Shown piece by piece: positions 1-7,317 of a DNA stretch of 30,660 nt. The translations under genes were made by a program, and so were the position numbers. Origin of the DNA: SIG565 sp045650565 (GTDB taxonomy: Bacteria > Bacillota > Clostridia > Oscillospirales > Acutalibacteraceae); assembly GCA_045650565.1 (NCBI GenBank), contig JAZRRG010000015.1, positions 1-30,660 on the forward strand. Reading direction: 5' to 3'. Under the pieces are notes generated by a model. It did not search any database and was not told where the DNA came from. It was given only the letters and a program-made list of their open reading frames with translations. How positions within the stretch are numbered: the first letter of the stretch is position 1; each line of letters opens with the position of its first letter.

Positions 1-177
1 GAATCATTGAATGGTTGGATAAAGGAAGAGCTATATAACGATTTTGGGTTGTATCATTCCAAAGACGTTCCTAAACTTATACAAGAGTATATTCACTATT
101 TCAATAATCAACGCTTTTCCGTTAAATGCGGACGGAAAAGCGCTGTTCGGTTCAGAACCGCACAGGGCTTCCTATAA
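1..177 (+). CDS. IS3-family transposase (OrfB), C-terminal fragment
   Basis: The window opens inside a reading frame (frame 1) that gives 58 residues and stops with TAA at 175-177. It begins ESLNGWIKEELYNDFG and continues through a YIHYFNNQR stretch to a VRFRTAQGFL end. This is the usual tail of IS3-family OrfB DDE integrases: the ESF.. catalytic-glutamate helix, the YNNxR segment, then PVQYRTQ-like closing residues. The first Glu is probably the last residue of the DDE triad. The rest of the transposase, OrfA and the left inverted repeat lie outside the window, so I cannot say whether the element is intact. Family assignment is by motif; the subgroup is not resolved. Confidence 0.75.
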   Translation, partial: ESLNGWIKEELYNDFGLYHSKDVPKLIQEYIHYFNNQRFSVKCGRKSAVRFRTAQGFL

Positions 178-215
178 ATCTTTTTATTTTGTCTACTTTT
201 ACTTGACAGTTTCAG
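1..215 (+). mobile_element. Right part of an IS3-like insertion sequence
   Basis: The transposase fragment is followed by about 38 bases (roughly 178-215) containing TGTCTACTTTTACTTGACAG, which resembles the terminal inverted repeats of clostridial IS3 elements. The exact tip and the target duplication cannot be fixed without the left end. The boundary at 215 is an estimate. Confidence 0.45.
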
Positions 216-230
216 TTAACGGCTCATTTT

Positions 231-377
231 TTATTGCGCATTGTCTTTTAAATGCTGTTTTAATACTATATTTATATATTGCGAAAGGGAGCGGTCATCT
301 TGTTCTGCTTTGTGCTTGATTTGCTCGAGAATATCGTTATCGATGGTAATGCTGATTTTTTCCTTTAAAGGTTTCAT
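231..377 (-). CDS. Small ribbon-helix-helix (Arc/CopG-like) protein
   Basis: A 48-residue minus-strand gene starts at ATG 377-375 and stops with TAA at 233-231, behind a GAGGTG ribosome site. The protein starts MKPLKEKISITIDNDILEQI and continues through KAEQDDRSLSQYINIVLKQHL. A short basic beta strand (KISITID) followed by two helices, with the second starting at a Ser-Leu-Ser turn, is the classic ribbon-helix-helix layout. Such proteins bind DNA as dimers and often autoregulate, frequently as antitoxins or plasmid/IS-linked repressors. No toxin partner is visible beside it. It lies between the IS3 remnant and a divergently transcribed lipoprotein gene. A TATAAT-like -10 on the minus strand lies at 403-398, without a good -35. 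Confidence 0.7.
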   Translation of the reverse strand: MKPLKEKISITIDNDILEQIKHKAEQDDRSLSQYINIVLKQHLKDNAQ

Positions 378-423
378 TTTTATCACCTCGTAAAAATATT
401 ATACGATTAAATAGTAATTTATA

Positions 424-452
424 TTGACAAGTAGTATAAAGTAGGATAAAAT
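424..452 (+). promoter_or_regulatory. Sigma-A-type promoter of the lipoprotein gene
   Basis: TTGACA at 424-429 and TAAAAT at 447-452 are separated by exactly 17 bases and lie 44 bases upstream of the lipoprotein start codon. The RHH gene reads away from this site, so it is a candidate target for that protein. Confidence 0.7.
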
Positions 453-495
453 AGGATTGTCGCAATTCGACAAAAAACACAAAGGGGAGAAATGT

Positions 496-1011
496 ATGAA
501 AAAATTAGTATGTTTGTTATTGGCGGTAGTAATGCTCTTTTGCTTTTGCGCTTGCACTGATACACCGGCAAAAGAAACGGGAACGGGCGGTACGACCACC
601 AACACAAAAAAAGAGGAAACCTTTGGCTTAAATGATACTGCTGTATTTAAAACCTTAAAGTTCACCGCAACAGAACTTAAAGAAACAGACGGAACAGACT
701 TTTTTGTACCGGAAGATGGCAATGTTTTTGTAGGTGTAAACTTCACTATAGAAAATGTATCGGATGAAGAGCAGACAATAAGCAGTATATTGCTTTTTGA
801 AGCATATGCAGATGATATAAAATGCGATTATTCTATCAGTGCAGCATGCGCATTTAGTGATGGAACACTTGATGGTAGCATAGCACCCGGCAAAAAACTT
901 GTTGGTTGGTATGCGTTAGAAGTTCCTGAAAACTGGCAGAGTATAGAATTAGATGTACAAGCTAATTTCTTATCTAATAGTACTGCAAAATTTGTTTTTG
1001 AAAACAAGTAA
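496..1011 (+). CDS. DUF4352-like lipoprotein
   Basis: The protein has 171 residues. The ATG at 496 fits an AGGGGAG site at 484-489; an upstream in-frame extension to 457 would put junk before a clean signal peptide. The N-terminus (MKK, then a hydrophobic run of about 15 residues) ends in FCAC, so Cys20 is the likely lipidated residue. A Thr/Gly/Lys-rich linker follows (about 21-42), then a beta-rich domain with the pattern GNVFVGVNFTIENVSDEEQT and a closing IELDVQANF strand. That pattern fits the DUF4352 / telokin-like family of exported Ig-fold lipoproteins, whose function is generally unknown. It is a single gene with its own promoter and terminator. The domain call is by motif only. Confidence 0.7.
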   Translation: MKKLVCLLLAVVMLFCFCACTDTPAKETGTGGTTTNTKKEETFGLNDTAVFKTLKFTATELKETDGTDFFVPEDGNVFVGVNFTIENVSDEEQTISSILLFEAYADDIKCDYSISAACAFSDGTLDGSIAPGKKLVGWYALEVPENWQSIELDVQANFLSNSTAKFVFENK

Positions 1012-1014
1012 TTC

Positions 1015-1050
1015 AAAATGCTCAGGTTGTAAGCCAACTTGGGCATTTTA
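1015..1050 (+). terminator. Rho-independent terminator after the lipoprotein gene
   Basis: AAAATGCTCAGGTTG (1015-1029) pairs with CCAACTTGGGCATTTT (1034-1049), with two G-U pairs, leaving a short loop. It starts four bases past the stop codon. The T run is short, so it is moderate in strength. Confidence 0.65.
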
Positions 1051-1156
1051 ATTTGCACTTAAATAAAGTAAAGCATAAAACCCTGGCAGAAATCAGCATA
1101 AAAATAAGAACTTTTGTGTATTTATAAAAAAGAGAAAAAAATTTTTCAAAAAACAG

Positions 1157-1185
1157 TTGACAAATGCTTTTTTGGGTGATATACT
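1157..1185 (+). promoter_or_regulatory. Promoter of the isoleucine T-box unit
   Basis: TTGACA at 1157-1162, a 17-base spacer, and TATACT at 1180-1185. The predicted start near 1192 is at the head of the T-box leader. Confidence 0.8.
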
Positions 1186-1191
1186 CTAAAA

Positions 1192-1460
1192 CAACAAAGG
1201 CAAAGACGAAGACGGCAGAAGATAAAAGTTTACAGAGAGTCGGTGTTTGGTGCAAACCGATAACAGTTATTTTCAAAAAGCCCATCCCTTCCGAGCCGGA
1301 AATATGAAAGAAGTAATTTCAAGTAATGTTTCCCGTGATTGCTGCGTAAAGGCATAGGAATTGTTAGATTCCAAGAGTGGCAGTTTTACTGCAATTTGAG
1401 TGGTACCGCGAGTGTTTATTCACACCCGTCTCAAAGTTTTTGAGACGGGTGTTTTTTATT
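1192..1460 (+). promoter_or_regulatory. T-box riboswitch, predicted isoleucine (specifier AUC)
   Basis: This 270-base leader has the T-box hallmarks: the Stem I AG-bulge/distal-loop motif (AGAGAGTCGG ... TTGGTGCAAACCGA, about 1233-1262), a conserved middle region, and the T-box core GAGTGGTACCGCG at 1398-1410. The core is followed by a strong terminator. The TGGT of the core matches a tRNA with discriminator A. The specifier was read by aligning the base of Stem I with the second T-box: CUUCCGAGCC here matches CUUUCGAGCC there, placing AUC (1284-1286) opposite GUA. AUC means tRNA-Ile. The base after the codon is C rather than the usual purine, so the reading is good but not certain. Uncharged tRNA-Ile would permit transcription of the ligase gene. 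Confidence 0.85.
1422..1457 (+). terminator. Attenuator terminator of the Ile T-box
   Basis: ACACCCGTCTCAAA pairs with TTTGAGACGGGTGT (stem about 1422-1452), followed by six T residues. It competes with the antiterminator formed by the T-box core. Confidence 0.85.
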
Positions 1461-1483
1461 TATTTTGACAGGAGGAATGAAAA

Positions 1484-3751
1484 ATGGCAGCAGTTTCAAA
1501 CGACAAACTTTTAGAGGTGGCCCTGCGAATTAGGGAGATGAGAGAAATTGCAGGCATTTCCACTGAAGAGATGGCAAAAAAAACCGAGGTAGCGGTTGAG
1601 GAATATATTGAATATGAGCAGGGTAAGCTTGATTTCCCGTTTAGCTTTATTCACAAATGTGCATTAAGCTTCGGTATTGGTATAACCGATTTGCTCGAAG
1701 GTCACAGCGCACATCTGTCGTCCTATACAGTAACCCGTAAGGGTCAGGGACAGCAAACGGCCAAGGAAAACGGCATCGAAATTCAGAGTTTGGCGCCCCT
1801 TTTCCGCAAAAAAATAGCAGAACCTTATTGGGTAAGATACGAATTCGACCCCGAACTTCAAAATAAACCCATTCATTTAAGCAAACACTCAGGTCAGGAA
1901 TTTGACCTTGTTATGAAGGGCAAATTAAAGGTTCAAATAGGCGATAATGTTGAGTATCTCGAAGAAGGCGACAGCATTTATTACAATTCCTCGACCCCGC
2001 ACGGTATGATAGCCGTAGACGGTGAAGAGTGCCTTTTTGTAGCCGTTGTATTGCCGGGCGAGGATGTTAAGGCGCCCGAGCTTCGCCGTTCGTTAATTTC
2101 GGGTGGTATGACAGGCGGCAAAACCGCAGCTGATAACTTTATCAAAACTAAAGTTGATGAAAACGGACTTCTCAAAGCTATTGATTTTGTAAATGAAGAT
2201 AAGTTCAACTTCGGTTTTGATGTTGTTGATGAAATCGCAAACAAATATCCTGAAAAAACGGCTATGATTCACATAGCAAACGATAAAACCGAGCGAGTGT
2301 TCACATTTAAGGATATGAAACAGGCATCCAACCGTTGCGCTAACTACTTTAAGTCCTTGGGTATTAAAAAGGGCGATAAGGTAATGCTTATTTTAAAGCG
2401 CCACTATCAGTTCTGGTTTGCTATTGTAGCGCTTCACAAGCTTGGTGCCGTGGCTATTCCGGCTACAAATCTTTTGCAAGAGCACGACCTTGATTACCGA
2501 TTCAATGCCGCCGAGGTCAGCGCCATAGTGTGTACTGCCGACGGGGATGTTGCAAATCAGGTGGATTTAGCCGAGAAAAACAGTCCCACGCTCAAAACCA
2601 AAATTTTGGTTGGAGGTGACAAAGAGGGCTGGCACAATTTTGATGAAGAATATTCACTTTACAGCACCCACTTTAAGCGCACCGAGGATACGGCGTGCGG
2701 TGAGGATACAATGCTTATGTTCTTTACATCGGGCACTACAGGATATCCCAAAATTGCGGAGCACAGCTATAAATATGCGCTCGGTCACTACATAACCGCT
2801 AAATACTGGCACGGTGTTTATGCCGATGGGCTTCACTTCACCATTTCCGAAACGGGTTGGGGAAAAGCGTTGTGGGGAAAGCTTTACGGACAGTGGCTGT
2901 GTGAGGGCGCTGTATTTACTTATGATTTTGATAAGTTTAGCGCCGCAGATATATTGCCTATGTTTAAAAAATACAATATCACCACCTTCTGTGCACCGCC
3001 TACCATGCTTCGTATGATGGTTAAGGAGGATATATCAAGGTACGATTTATCATCTATTAAGCATATGACAACTGCGGGTGAAGCATTAAACCCCGAGGTT
3101 TACAAGCAATTCGAAAAGGCAACGGGGCTTAAAATTATGGAGGGCTTCGGTCAAACCGAGTTAACGCTGGTTATCGCAAACCTTATGGGTGATACGCACA
3201 AGCTCGGCTCAATGGGTAAACCCGTTCCGCTTTACGATGTTGATATACTCGATGCAGACGGCAACCCCGTAGCTGATGGTGAAACGGGTGAAATCGTTGT
3301 TAAAACAAGCGATAAGGTGCCTTGCGGACTTTTCAAGGGCTATTACGGTAACGAAGGAAAGACACATGAAGTATGGCACGATGGCTATTACCATACGGGC
3401 GATACTGCTTGGCGTGATGAGGATGGCTTCTATTGGTATGTCGGCAGAGTGGATGATGTAATTAAGTCATCCGGCTACCGCATAGGACCGTTTGAAATAG
3501 AAAGCGTAATTATGGAATTACCTTATGTACTTGAGTGCGGCGTATCAGCAGCCCCTGATGAAGTAAGAGGTCAGGTTGTTAAGGCAAGTATTGTGCTTGT
3601 AAAGGGTACCGAGCCGACAGATGAGCTCAAAAAGGAGATACAGGATTATGTTAAGAGCCATACGGCGCCTTACAAGTATCCTCGTATAGTTGAATTCAAA
3701 ACAGAATTACCTAAGACAATAAGCGGAAAAATTCAACGCAATAAGCTCTAA
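1484..3751 (+). CDS. XRE-HTH / cupin / AMP-forming acyl-CoA ligase fusion (predicted 2-methylbutyrate-type)
   Basis: The 755-residue protein has three parts. Residues about 8-65 form an XRE-type helix-turn-helix (ISTEEMAKKTEV, then YEQGKLDFP). Residues about 105-195 form a cupin barrel with His135, Glu139 and His173 in the HxxxE...GDS...PHG pattern, as in SinR/PuuR-like regulators. Residues about 225-755 form an ANL-family acyl-CoA synthetase: FFTSGTTGYPK (413-423), EGFGQTE, YHTGD, YVGRVDDVIKSSGYRIG (about 650) and catalytic Lys749 in SGKIQRNKL. The start is supported by GGAGG at 1471-1475. The ligase would make an acyl-AMP and then an acyl-CoA from a carboxylic acid. It is the only gene between the Ile T-box and the next promoter, so an Ile precursor acid (2-methylbutyrate) is the inferred substrate. 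Normal ligases of this kind lack the first 200 residues; whether the HTH binds DNA is unknown. Confidence 0.85.
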   Translation: MAAVSNDKLLEVALRIREMREIAGISTEEMAKKTEVAVEEYIEYEQGKLDFPFSFIHKCALSFGIGITDLLEGHSAHLSSYTVTRKGQGQQTAKENGIEIQSLAPLFRKKIAEPYWVRYEFDPELQNKPIHLSKHSGQEFDLVMKGKLKVQIGDNVEYLEEGDSIYYNSSTPHGMIAVDGEECLFVAVVLPGEDVKAPELRRSLISGGMTGGKTAADNFIKTKVDENGLLKAIDFVNEDKFNFGFDVVDEIANKYPEKTAMIHIANDKTERVFTFKDMKQASNRCANYFKSLGIKKGDKVMLILKRHYQFWFAIVALHKLGAVAIPATNLLQEHDLDYRFNAAEVSAIVCTADGDVANQVDLAEKNSPTLKTKILVGGDKEGWHNFDEEYSLYSTHFKRTEDTACGEDTMLMFFTSGTTGYPKIAEHSYKYALGHYITAKYWHGVYADGLHFTISETGWGKALWGKLYGQWLCEGAVFTYDFDKFSAADILPMFKKYNITTFCAPPTMLRMMVKEDISRYDLSSIKHMTTAGEALNPEVYKQFEKATGLKIMEGFGQTELTLVIANLMGDTHKLGSMGKPVPLYDVDILDADGNPVADGETGEIVVKTSDKVPCGLFKGYYGNEGKTHEVWHDGYYHTGDTAWRDEDGFYWYVGRVDDVIKSSGYRIGPFEIESVIMELPYVLECGVSAAPDEVRGQVVKASIVLVKGTEPTDELKKEIQDYVKSHTAPYKYPRIVEFKTELPKTISGKIQRNKL

Positions 3752-3766
3752 AATTCTTTAAAAAAC

Positions 3767-3795
3767 TTGACAAAATGCCAAAGTTATGATAGTCT
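3767..3795 (+). promoter_or_regulatory. Probable promoter of the valine T-box unit
   Basis: TTGACA at 3767-3772 and TAGTCT at 3790-3795 are spaced by 17 bases. The -10 is weak, but the position relative to the T-box matches the other two units. No terminator separates it from the preceding gene, so read-through from the Ile unit is possible. Confidence 0.6.
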
Positions 3796-3801
3796 ATTAT
3801 G

Positions 3802-4090
3802 TATCAAATAAATAAAGGCGATGACGAAGAGTAAATCGGCGGCGGTCAATTCAGAGAGGCAGCGGTTGGTGTGAGCTGTTAAAGACTATTCCGATTTTTG
3901 TAACTTTCGAGCCGTGGGGAAGAAAACAATATAGTGAGTAGAACCCCGCCGTGATTGCTGCGTGAAGGCATAGGGATTGTTAGATTCCAAGAGTGGCAGT
4001 TAAAAAAACTGCAATTTGAGTGGTACCGCGGGTATTTAATAAATTAAGTGCTCGTCTCAAAGTCATTACTTTGGGGCGAGTATTTTTATT
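3802..4090 (+). promoter_or_regulatory. T-box riboswitch, predicted valine (specifier GUA)
   Basis: The layout matches the first T-box: Stem I (GGCGATGACGAAGAG near 3817, closing with CTTTCGAGCC near 3904), the AGAGAGGCAGCGGTTGGTG distal region, a middle block almost identical to the first T-box (GTGATTGCTGCGT, then GATTCCAAGAGTGGCAG), and the core GAGTGGTACCGCG ending at 4030. In the specifier loop the lower stem CGAAG/CUUUCG and the upper stem AAUCGG/CCGAUU flank UUUGUAA. This gives codon GUA (3900-3902) followed by A, with an AGUA turn opposite. That matches the known specifier-loop geometry and indicates tRNA-Val. It would raise expression of the ligase, VOR and ilvE genes when valine is short. 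Confidence 0.88.
4051..4090 (+). terminator. Attenuator terminator of the Val T-box
   Basis: CTCGTCTCAAAGT (4051-4063) pairs with ACTTTGGGGCGAG (4068-4080), including G-U pairs, and is followed by TATTTTTATT. Confidence 0.85.
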
Positions 4091-4119
4091 CCCCCACAAC
4101 AACTGACGGAGGAAAAATT

Positions 4120-6405
4120 ATGTCAAAAACAACAGGACTTGATTTTAAAATCAAGGAAATGTCGGCTCGTATTAAGGAACTTAGGGCTATTGAAAATTTA
4201 AACATAGAGCAAATGGCGGAAAAAACGGGCGTGTCGCCGAAAGAGTATCTTGCTTGTGAAAATGGCGAAAGGGATTTAAACTTTGCCTTTATTTATCGCT
4301 GCGCTAATGCTTTTAATGTTAACGTTACCGATATTATTGAGGGCCAAAGCCCCACGCTTCGTTCCTATACAGTAACACGCCGTGGCAACGGTCAAAAAAT
4401 TGAAAAGGCGCACGGTATGACCTATTATAATTTAGCCCCCGCCTTTAAAAATCGTATTGCCGAGCCGCTTTATGTTTGCAGCACCTATGATGAGGATGCG
4501 CAGCATAAGGACATTGAGCTTACAAGCCACGCAGGGCAGGAGTGCGATATTATTATCAAGGGTCACCTAAAGGTACAGGTTGGTGAGCACACCGAGATTT
4601 TAGGACCGGGGGACAGTATTTATTACAACTCCTCAACCCCTCACGGAATGATAGCCGTAAACGGTAGCGACTGTTATTTTTACGCTATTGTGCTTAATCC
4701 CACAGGTGAGCCGATTCCCGAGCTTACCGCAGAGAGAAAGACATCAAATCGTGTAGTTAAAAGGGACGAGCAGGACCGTATCTATAAAAAGTACATAGAA
4801 ATTACTGAGAATGAGAACGGAACACCTACAAACATTACCTTTAAAAATACCGATGAATTTAACTTCGGCTTTGACCTTGTTGATGCTGTTGCTGATAAGG
4901 ACCCAACAAAACTCGCAATGCTTCATATAGCCAAGGATAAGACAGAGCGCCGTTTTACCTTTAAGGATATCAAAAAGGCATCCAACAGGTGCGCTAACTA
5001 CTTTAAATCTATTGGTATTAAAAAGGGCGACAAGGTTATGCTCGTACTCAAGCGCCACTATCAGTTCTGGTTTGCCATAATCGGTTTAAACAAGCTCGGT
5101 GCCATTGCAATTCCTGCAACCAATCAGTTGGTTGAACACGATTTTGAGTATCGCTTTAAGTCGGCAGGGGTTAGTGCGATTATTTGTACTGCCGATGGAG
5201 ACACATCGAATCAGGTCGATTTAGCCGCCAAAAATTGTCCTACCTTAACCACCAAGATTATGGTTGGTGGCGAAAAAGAGGGTTGGCGCAATTTTGATGA
5301 AGAGTACAGTATGTATAGTACCATCTTTGAGCGCACTGCTAACACTGCTTGCGGGGAAGACCCTATGCTTATGTTCTTTACATCAGGCACCTCGGGTTAT
5401 CCGAAAATTGCGGCTCATAACCATAAATATCCTTTAGGACATTTCCATACTGCAAAGTATTGGCACACCGTAGACCCTGACGGACTGCACTTTACCATAT
5501 CTGATACTGGTTGGGCAAAGTCTATGTGGGGAAAGCTTTACGGACAGTGGCTTTGCGAAGCGGCAACCTTTGTTTACGATTTTGACCGCTTTGATGCCGC
5601 CGATATACTTCCTATGTTTGCAAAATACAAAATAACAACCTTCTGCGCACCGCCAACAATGCTTCGTATGATGGTAAAACAAGACATTTCAAAATATGAT
5701 TTTTCATCGGTAAAGCATATGACAACTGCGGGAGAAGCGTTAAATCCCGAGGTTTACCGACAATTTGAAAAGGCAACGGGGCTCCAGATTCTTGAGGGCT
5801 TCGGTCAGACCGAGAGCACTATGATTATCGGTAATATGCTCGGCGCATCACACAAAATCGGCTCAATGGGTAAACCCGCACCGATTTATAAGGTTGATAT
5901 TTTAACCTCCGACGGTCGTTCGGCTGCCGTTGGTGAAACGGGCGAAATAGTTGTAGACATAAGCGGCGGTAATCCGTGCGGCTTGTTTACGGAATATTAC
6001 GGTAACGAGGAAAAGACAAATGAGGTACGGTATGACGGATATTATCATACAGGTGATACCGCTTGGCGTGATGAGGATGGCTTCTATTGGTATGTCGGTA
6101 GAGTAGATGATGTAATTAAGTCATCCGGCTACCGCATAGGACCGTTTGAAATTGAAAGCGTAATTATGGAATTACCTTATGTACTCGAGTGCGGTGTATC
6201 AGCAGCCCCTGATGAAGTAAGAGGTCAGGTTGTTAAGGCAAGTATTGTGCTTGTAAAGGGTACCGAGCCGACAGATGAACTCAAAAAGGAAATTCAAGAG
6301 TATGTCAAGGCAAAAACTGCGCCCTATAAATATCCGAGAATCGTTGTGTTCCGTGAAAGCTTGCCCAAAACCGTTAGCGGTAAGATACAGCGAAACAAAC
6401 TTTAG
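4120..6405 (+). CDS. XRE-HTH / cupin / AMP-forming acyl-CoA ligase fusion, paralogue 2 (predicted isobutyrate-type)
   Basis: This 761-residue protein has the same three-part plan as the gene at 1484: HTH (about 15-75, NIEQMAEKTGVSPKEYL), cupin (about 108-200, His137 and Glu141, then GDSIYYNSSTPHG) and an acyl-CoA ligase with FFTSGTSGYPK (419-429), EGFGQTES, YHTGD and the SGKIQRNKL end. The start is ATG 4120 behind GGAGG; an in-frame start at 4048 lies in the attenuator hairpin and was discarded. It is the first gene of the Val unit and stops 15 bases before the ATPase gene. The Val specifier suggests isobutyrate as substrate (inference). The N-terminal half is much more diverged from its paralogue than the last 100 residues, where about 82 residues are identical, pointing to gene conversion. 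Confidence 0.85.
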   Translation: MSKTTGLDFKIKEMSARIKELRAIENLNIEQMAEKTGVSPKEYLACENGERDLNFAFIYRCANAFNVNVTDIIEGQSPTLRSYTVTRRGNGQKIEKAHGMTYYNLAPAFKNRIAEPLYVCSTYDEDAQHKDIELTSHAGQECDIIIKGHLKVQVGEHTEILGPGDSIYYNSSTPHGMIAVNGSDCYFYAIVLNPTGEPIPELTAERKTSNRVVKRDEQDRIYKKYIEITENENGTPTNITFKNTDEFNFGFDLVDAVADKDPTKLAMLHIAKDKTERRFTFKDIKKASNRCANYFKSIGIKKGDKVMLVLKRHYQFWFAIIGLNKLGAIAIPATNQLVEHDFEYRFKSAGVSAIICTADGDTSNQVDLAAKNCPTLTTKIMVGGEKEGWRNFDEEYSMYSTIFERTANTACGEDPMLMFFTSGTSGYPKIAAHNHKYPLGHFHTAKYWHTVDPDGLHFTISDTGWAKSMWGKLYGQWLCEAATFVYDFDRFDAADILPMFAKYKITTFCAPPTMLRMMVKQDISKYDFSSVKHMTTAGEALNPEVYRQFEKATGLQILEGFGQTESTMIIGNMLGASHKIGSMGKPAPIYKVDILTSDGRSAAVGETGEIVVDISGGNPCGLFTEYYGNEEKTNEVRYDGYYHTGDTAWRDEDGFYWYVGRVDDVIKSSGYRIGPFEIESVIMELPYVLECGVSAAPDEVRGQVVKASIVLVKGTEPTDELKKEIQEYVKAKTAPYKYPRIVVFRESLPKTVSGKIQRNKL

Positions 6406-6420
6406 AATAGAGCAGGTATT

Positions 6421-7083
6421 ATGACTGACAAAAGATTATATATTATTTGTGGGCATTATGGCTCGGGAAAGACCAATGTTGCTCTAAATCTTGCATTTCA
6501 CCTTAAAAAAAGTCAAAAAAATGTTGCAATAGCCGATTTGGATATTGTAAATCCGTATTTTCGCACAAAGGATAGTGCTAAAGAATTAGCGGCTGCGGAC
6601 ATTGGGCTTATTTGCAGTGAATATGCGGGTAGTAATGTTGATATACCGGCACTTCCGCAAGATATGTATGCCATCACCGATAAACTGGATACGACATATA
6701 TTCTTGACATTGGCGGAGATGACCGTGGCGCATTAGCCCTTGGCAGAATAGCCCCCAAGATACTTAGTGAAAACAATTATGAAATGCTTTTAACGGTGAA
6801 TCGGTTTAGACCATTGACTCGTGATACGGCTTCGGTTTTAGAGGTTATATCAGAAATCGAGACAGCGGCAAAAATCCGCTTTACCGGGATTATAAACAAT
6901 TCAAATTTAGGTGAGGAAACTGTGGCACAGGATGTTTTGTCCTCGGTAAGCTATGCCGAAGAAATATCCAAAGCCACGCACCTTCCCATTGTTTTAACGG
7001 CGGTTGATGAACGCCTTTATAACGAGGTTAGGGAAAAGGTGCATAATGCATTTCCACTTAAATTACAGCAAAAAATCAAATAA
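6421..7083 (+). CDS. MinD/ParA-like P-loop ATPase in the VOR operon
   Basis: The 220-residue protein begins with a P-loop GHYGSGKT (residues 11-18). A VAIADLDIVNPYFRTKD segment follows, like the switch region of SIMIBI-class ATPases, then ILDIGGDDRGA as a Walker B-like DxGG and a late NNSNLG. The 'signature' lysine of true MinD/ParA proteins (KGGxGKT) is absent. No membrane-targeting helix is obvious. It lies 15 bases after the ligase and 19 bases before the ferredoxin-like subunit, so it is co-transcribed with VOR. Relatives in Fe-S cluster carrier and cofactor-insertion families make a role in maturing the oxidoreductase plausible, but that is inference; the specific function is unknown. 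Confidence 0.7.
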   Translation: MTDKRLYIICGHYGSGKTNVALNLAFHLKKSQKNVAIADLDIVNPYFRTKDSAKELAAADIGLICSEYAGSNVDIPALPQDMYAITDKLDTTYILDIGGDDRGALALGRIAPKILSENNYEMLLTVNRFRPLTRDTASVLEVISEIETAAKIRFTGIINNSNLGEETVAQDVLSSVSYAEEISKATHLPIVLTAVDERLYNEVREKVHNAFPLKLQQKIK

Positions 7084-7102
7084 TGTTAAGGGAGAGGGAA
7101 AT

Positions 7103-7309
7103 ATGGCAAAATTAACATTTAAAACCGACAATTGTAAGGGTTGCGGTCTTTGTGTTGATGTGTGTCCGAAAAAGGTTTTAAAACTGGCTGAGGATAAAAT
7201 CAATGCTAAAGGTCATCACCCCGTAGAAGCAGTAAACGAGGAGGACTGCATTGGTTGTGCTTTTTGCGCAACAATGTGTCCTGACTGTATTATAAAGGTT
7301 GAAAGGTAG
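7103..7309 (+). CDS. vorD: 2-oxoacid:ferredoxin oxidoreductase, delta (ferredoxin) subunit
   Basis: The 68-residue protein has two CxxCxxCxxxCP motifs (CKGCGLCVDVCPKK and CIGCAFCATMCPDC), so it should carry two [4Fe-4S] clusters that pass electrons between the catalytic beta subunit and external ferredoxin. ATG 7103 follows GGGAGAGGG; a longer in-frame extension to 7004 overlaps the ATPase gene and is not needed. It is the first of four VOR subunit genes in the order delta-alpha-beta-gamma, as in many archaeal and clostridial VOR/KOR operons. In the proposed pathway it would bring in low-potential electrons for reductive carboxylation. Confidence 0.9.
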   Translation: MAKLTFKTDNCKGCGLCVDVCPKKVLKLAEDKINAKGHHPVEAVNEEDCIGCAFCATMCPDCIIKVER

Positions 7310-7317
7310 TGAGTATA

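Noticed and set aside
44..319. 91-codon plus-strand open frame
   Set aside because: It overlaps the IS3 transposase tail in another frame and the RHH gene on the other strand; composition is not protein-like.
4048..4119. Upstream in-frame start for the second HTH-cupin-ligase
   Set aside because: It lies in the attenuator hairpin of the Val T-box; ATG 4120 has a proper GGAGG site and aligns with the paralogue.
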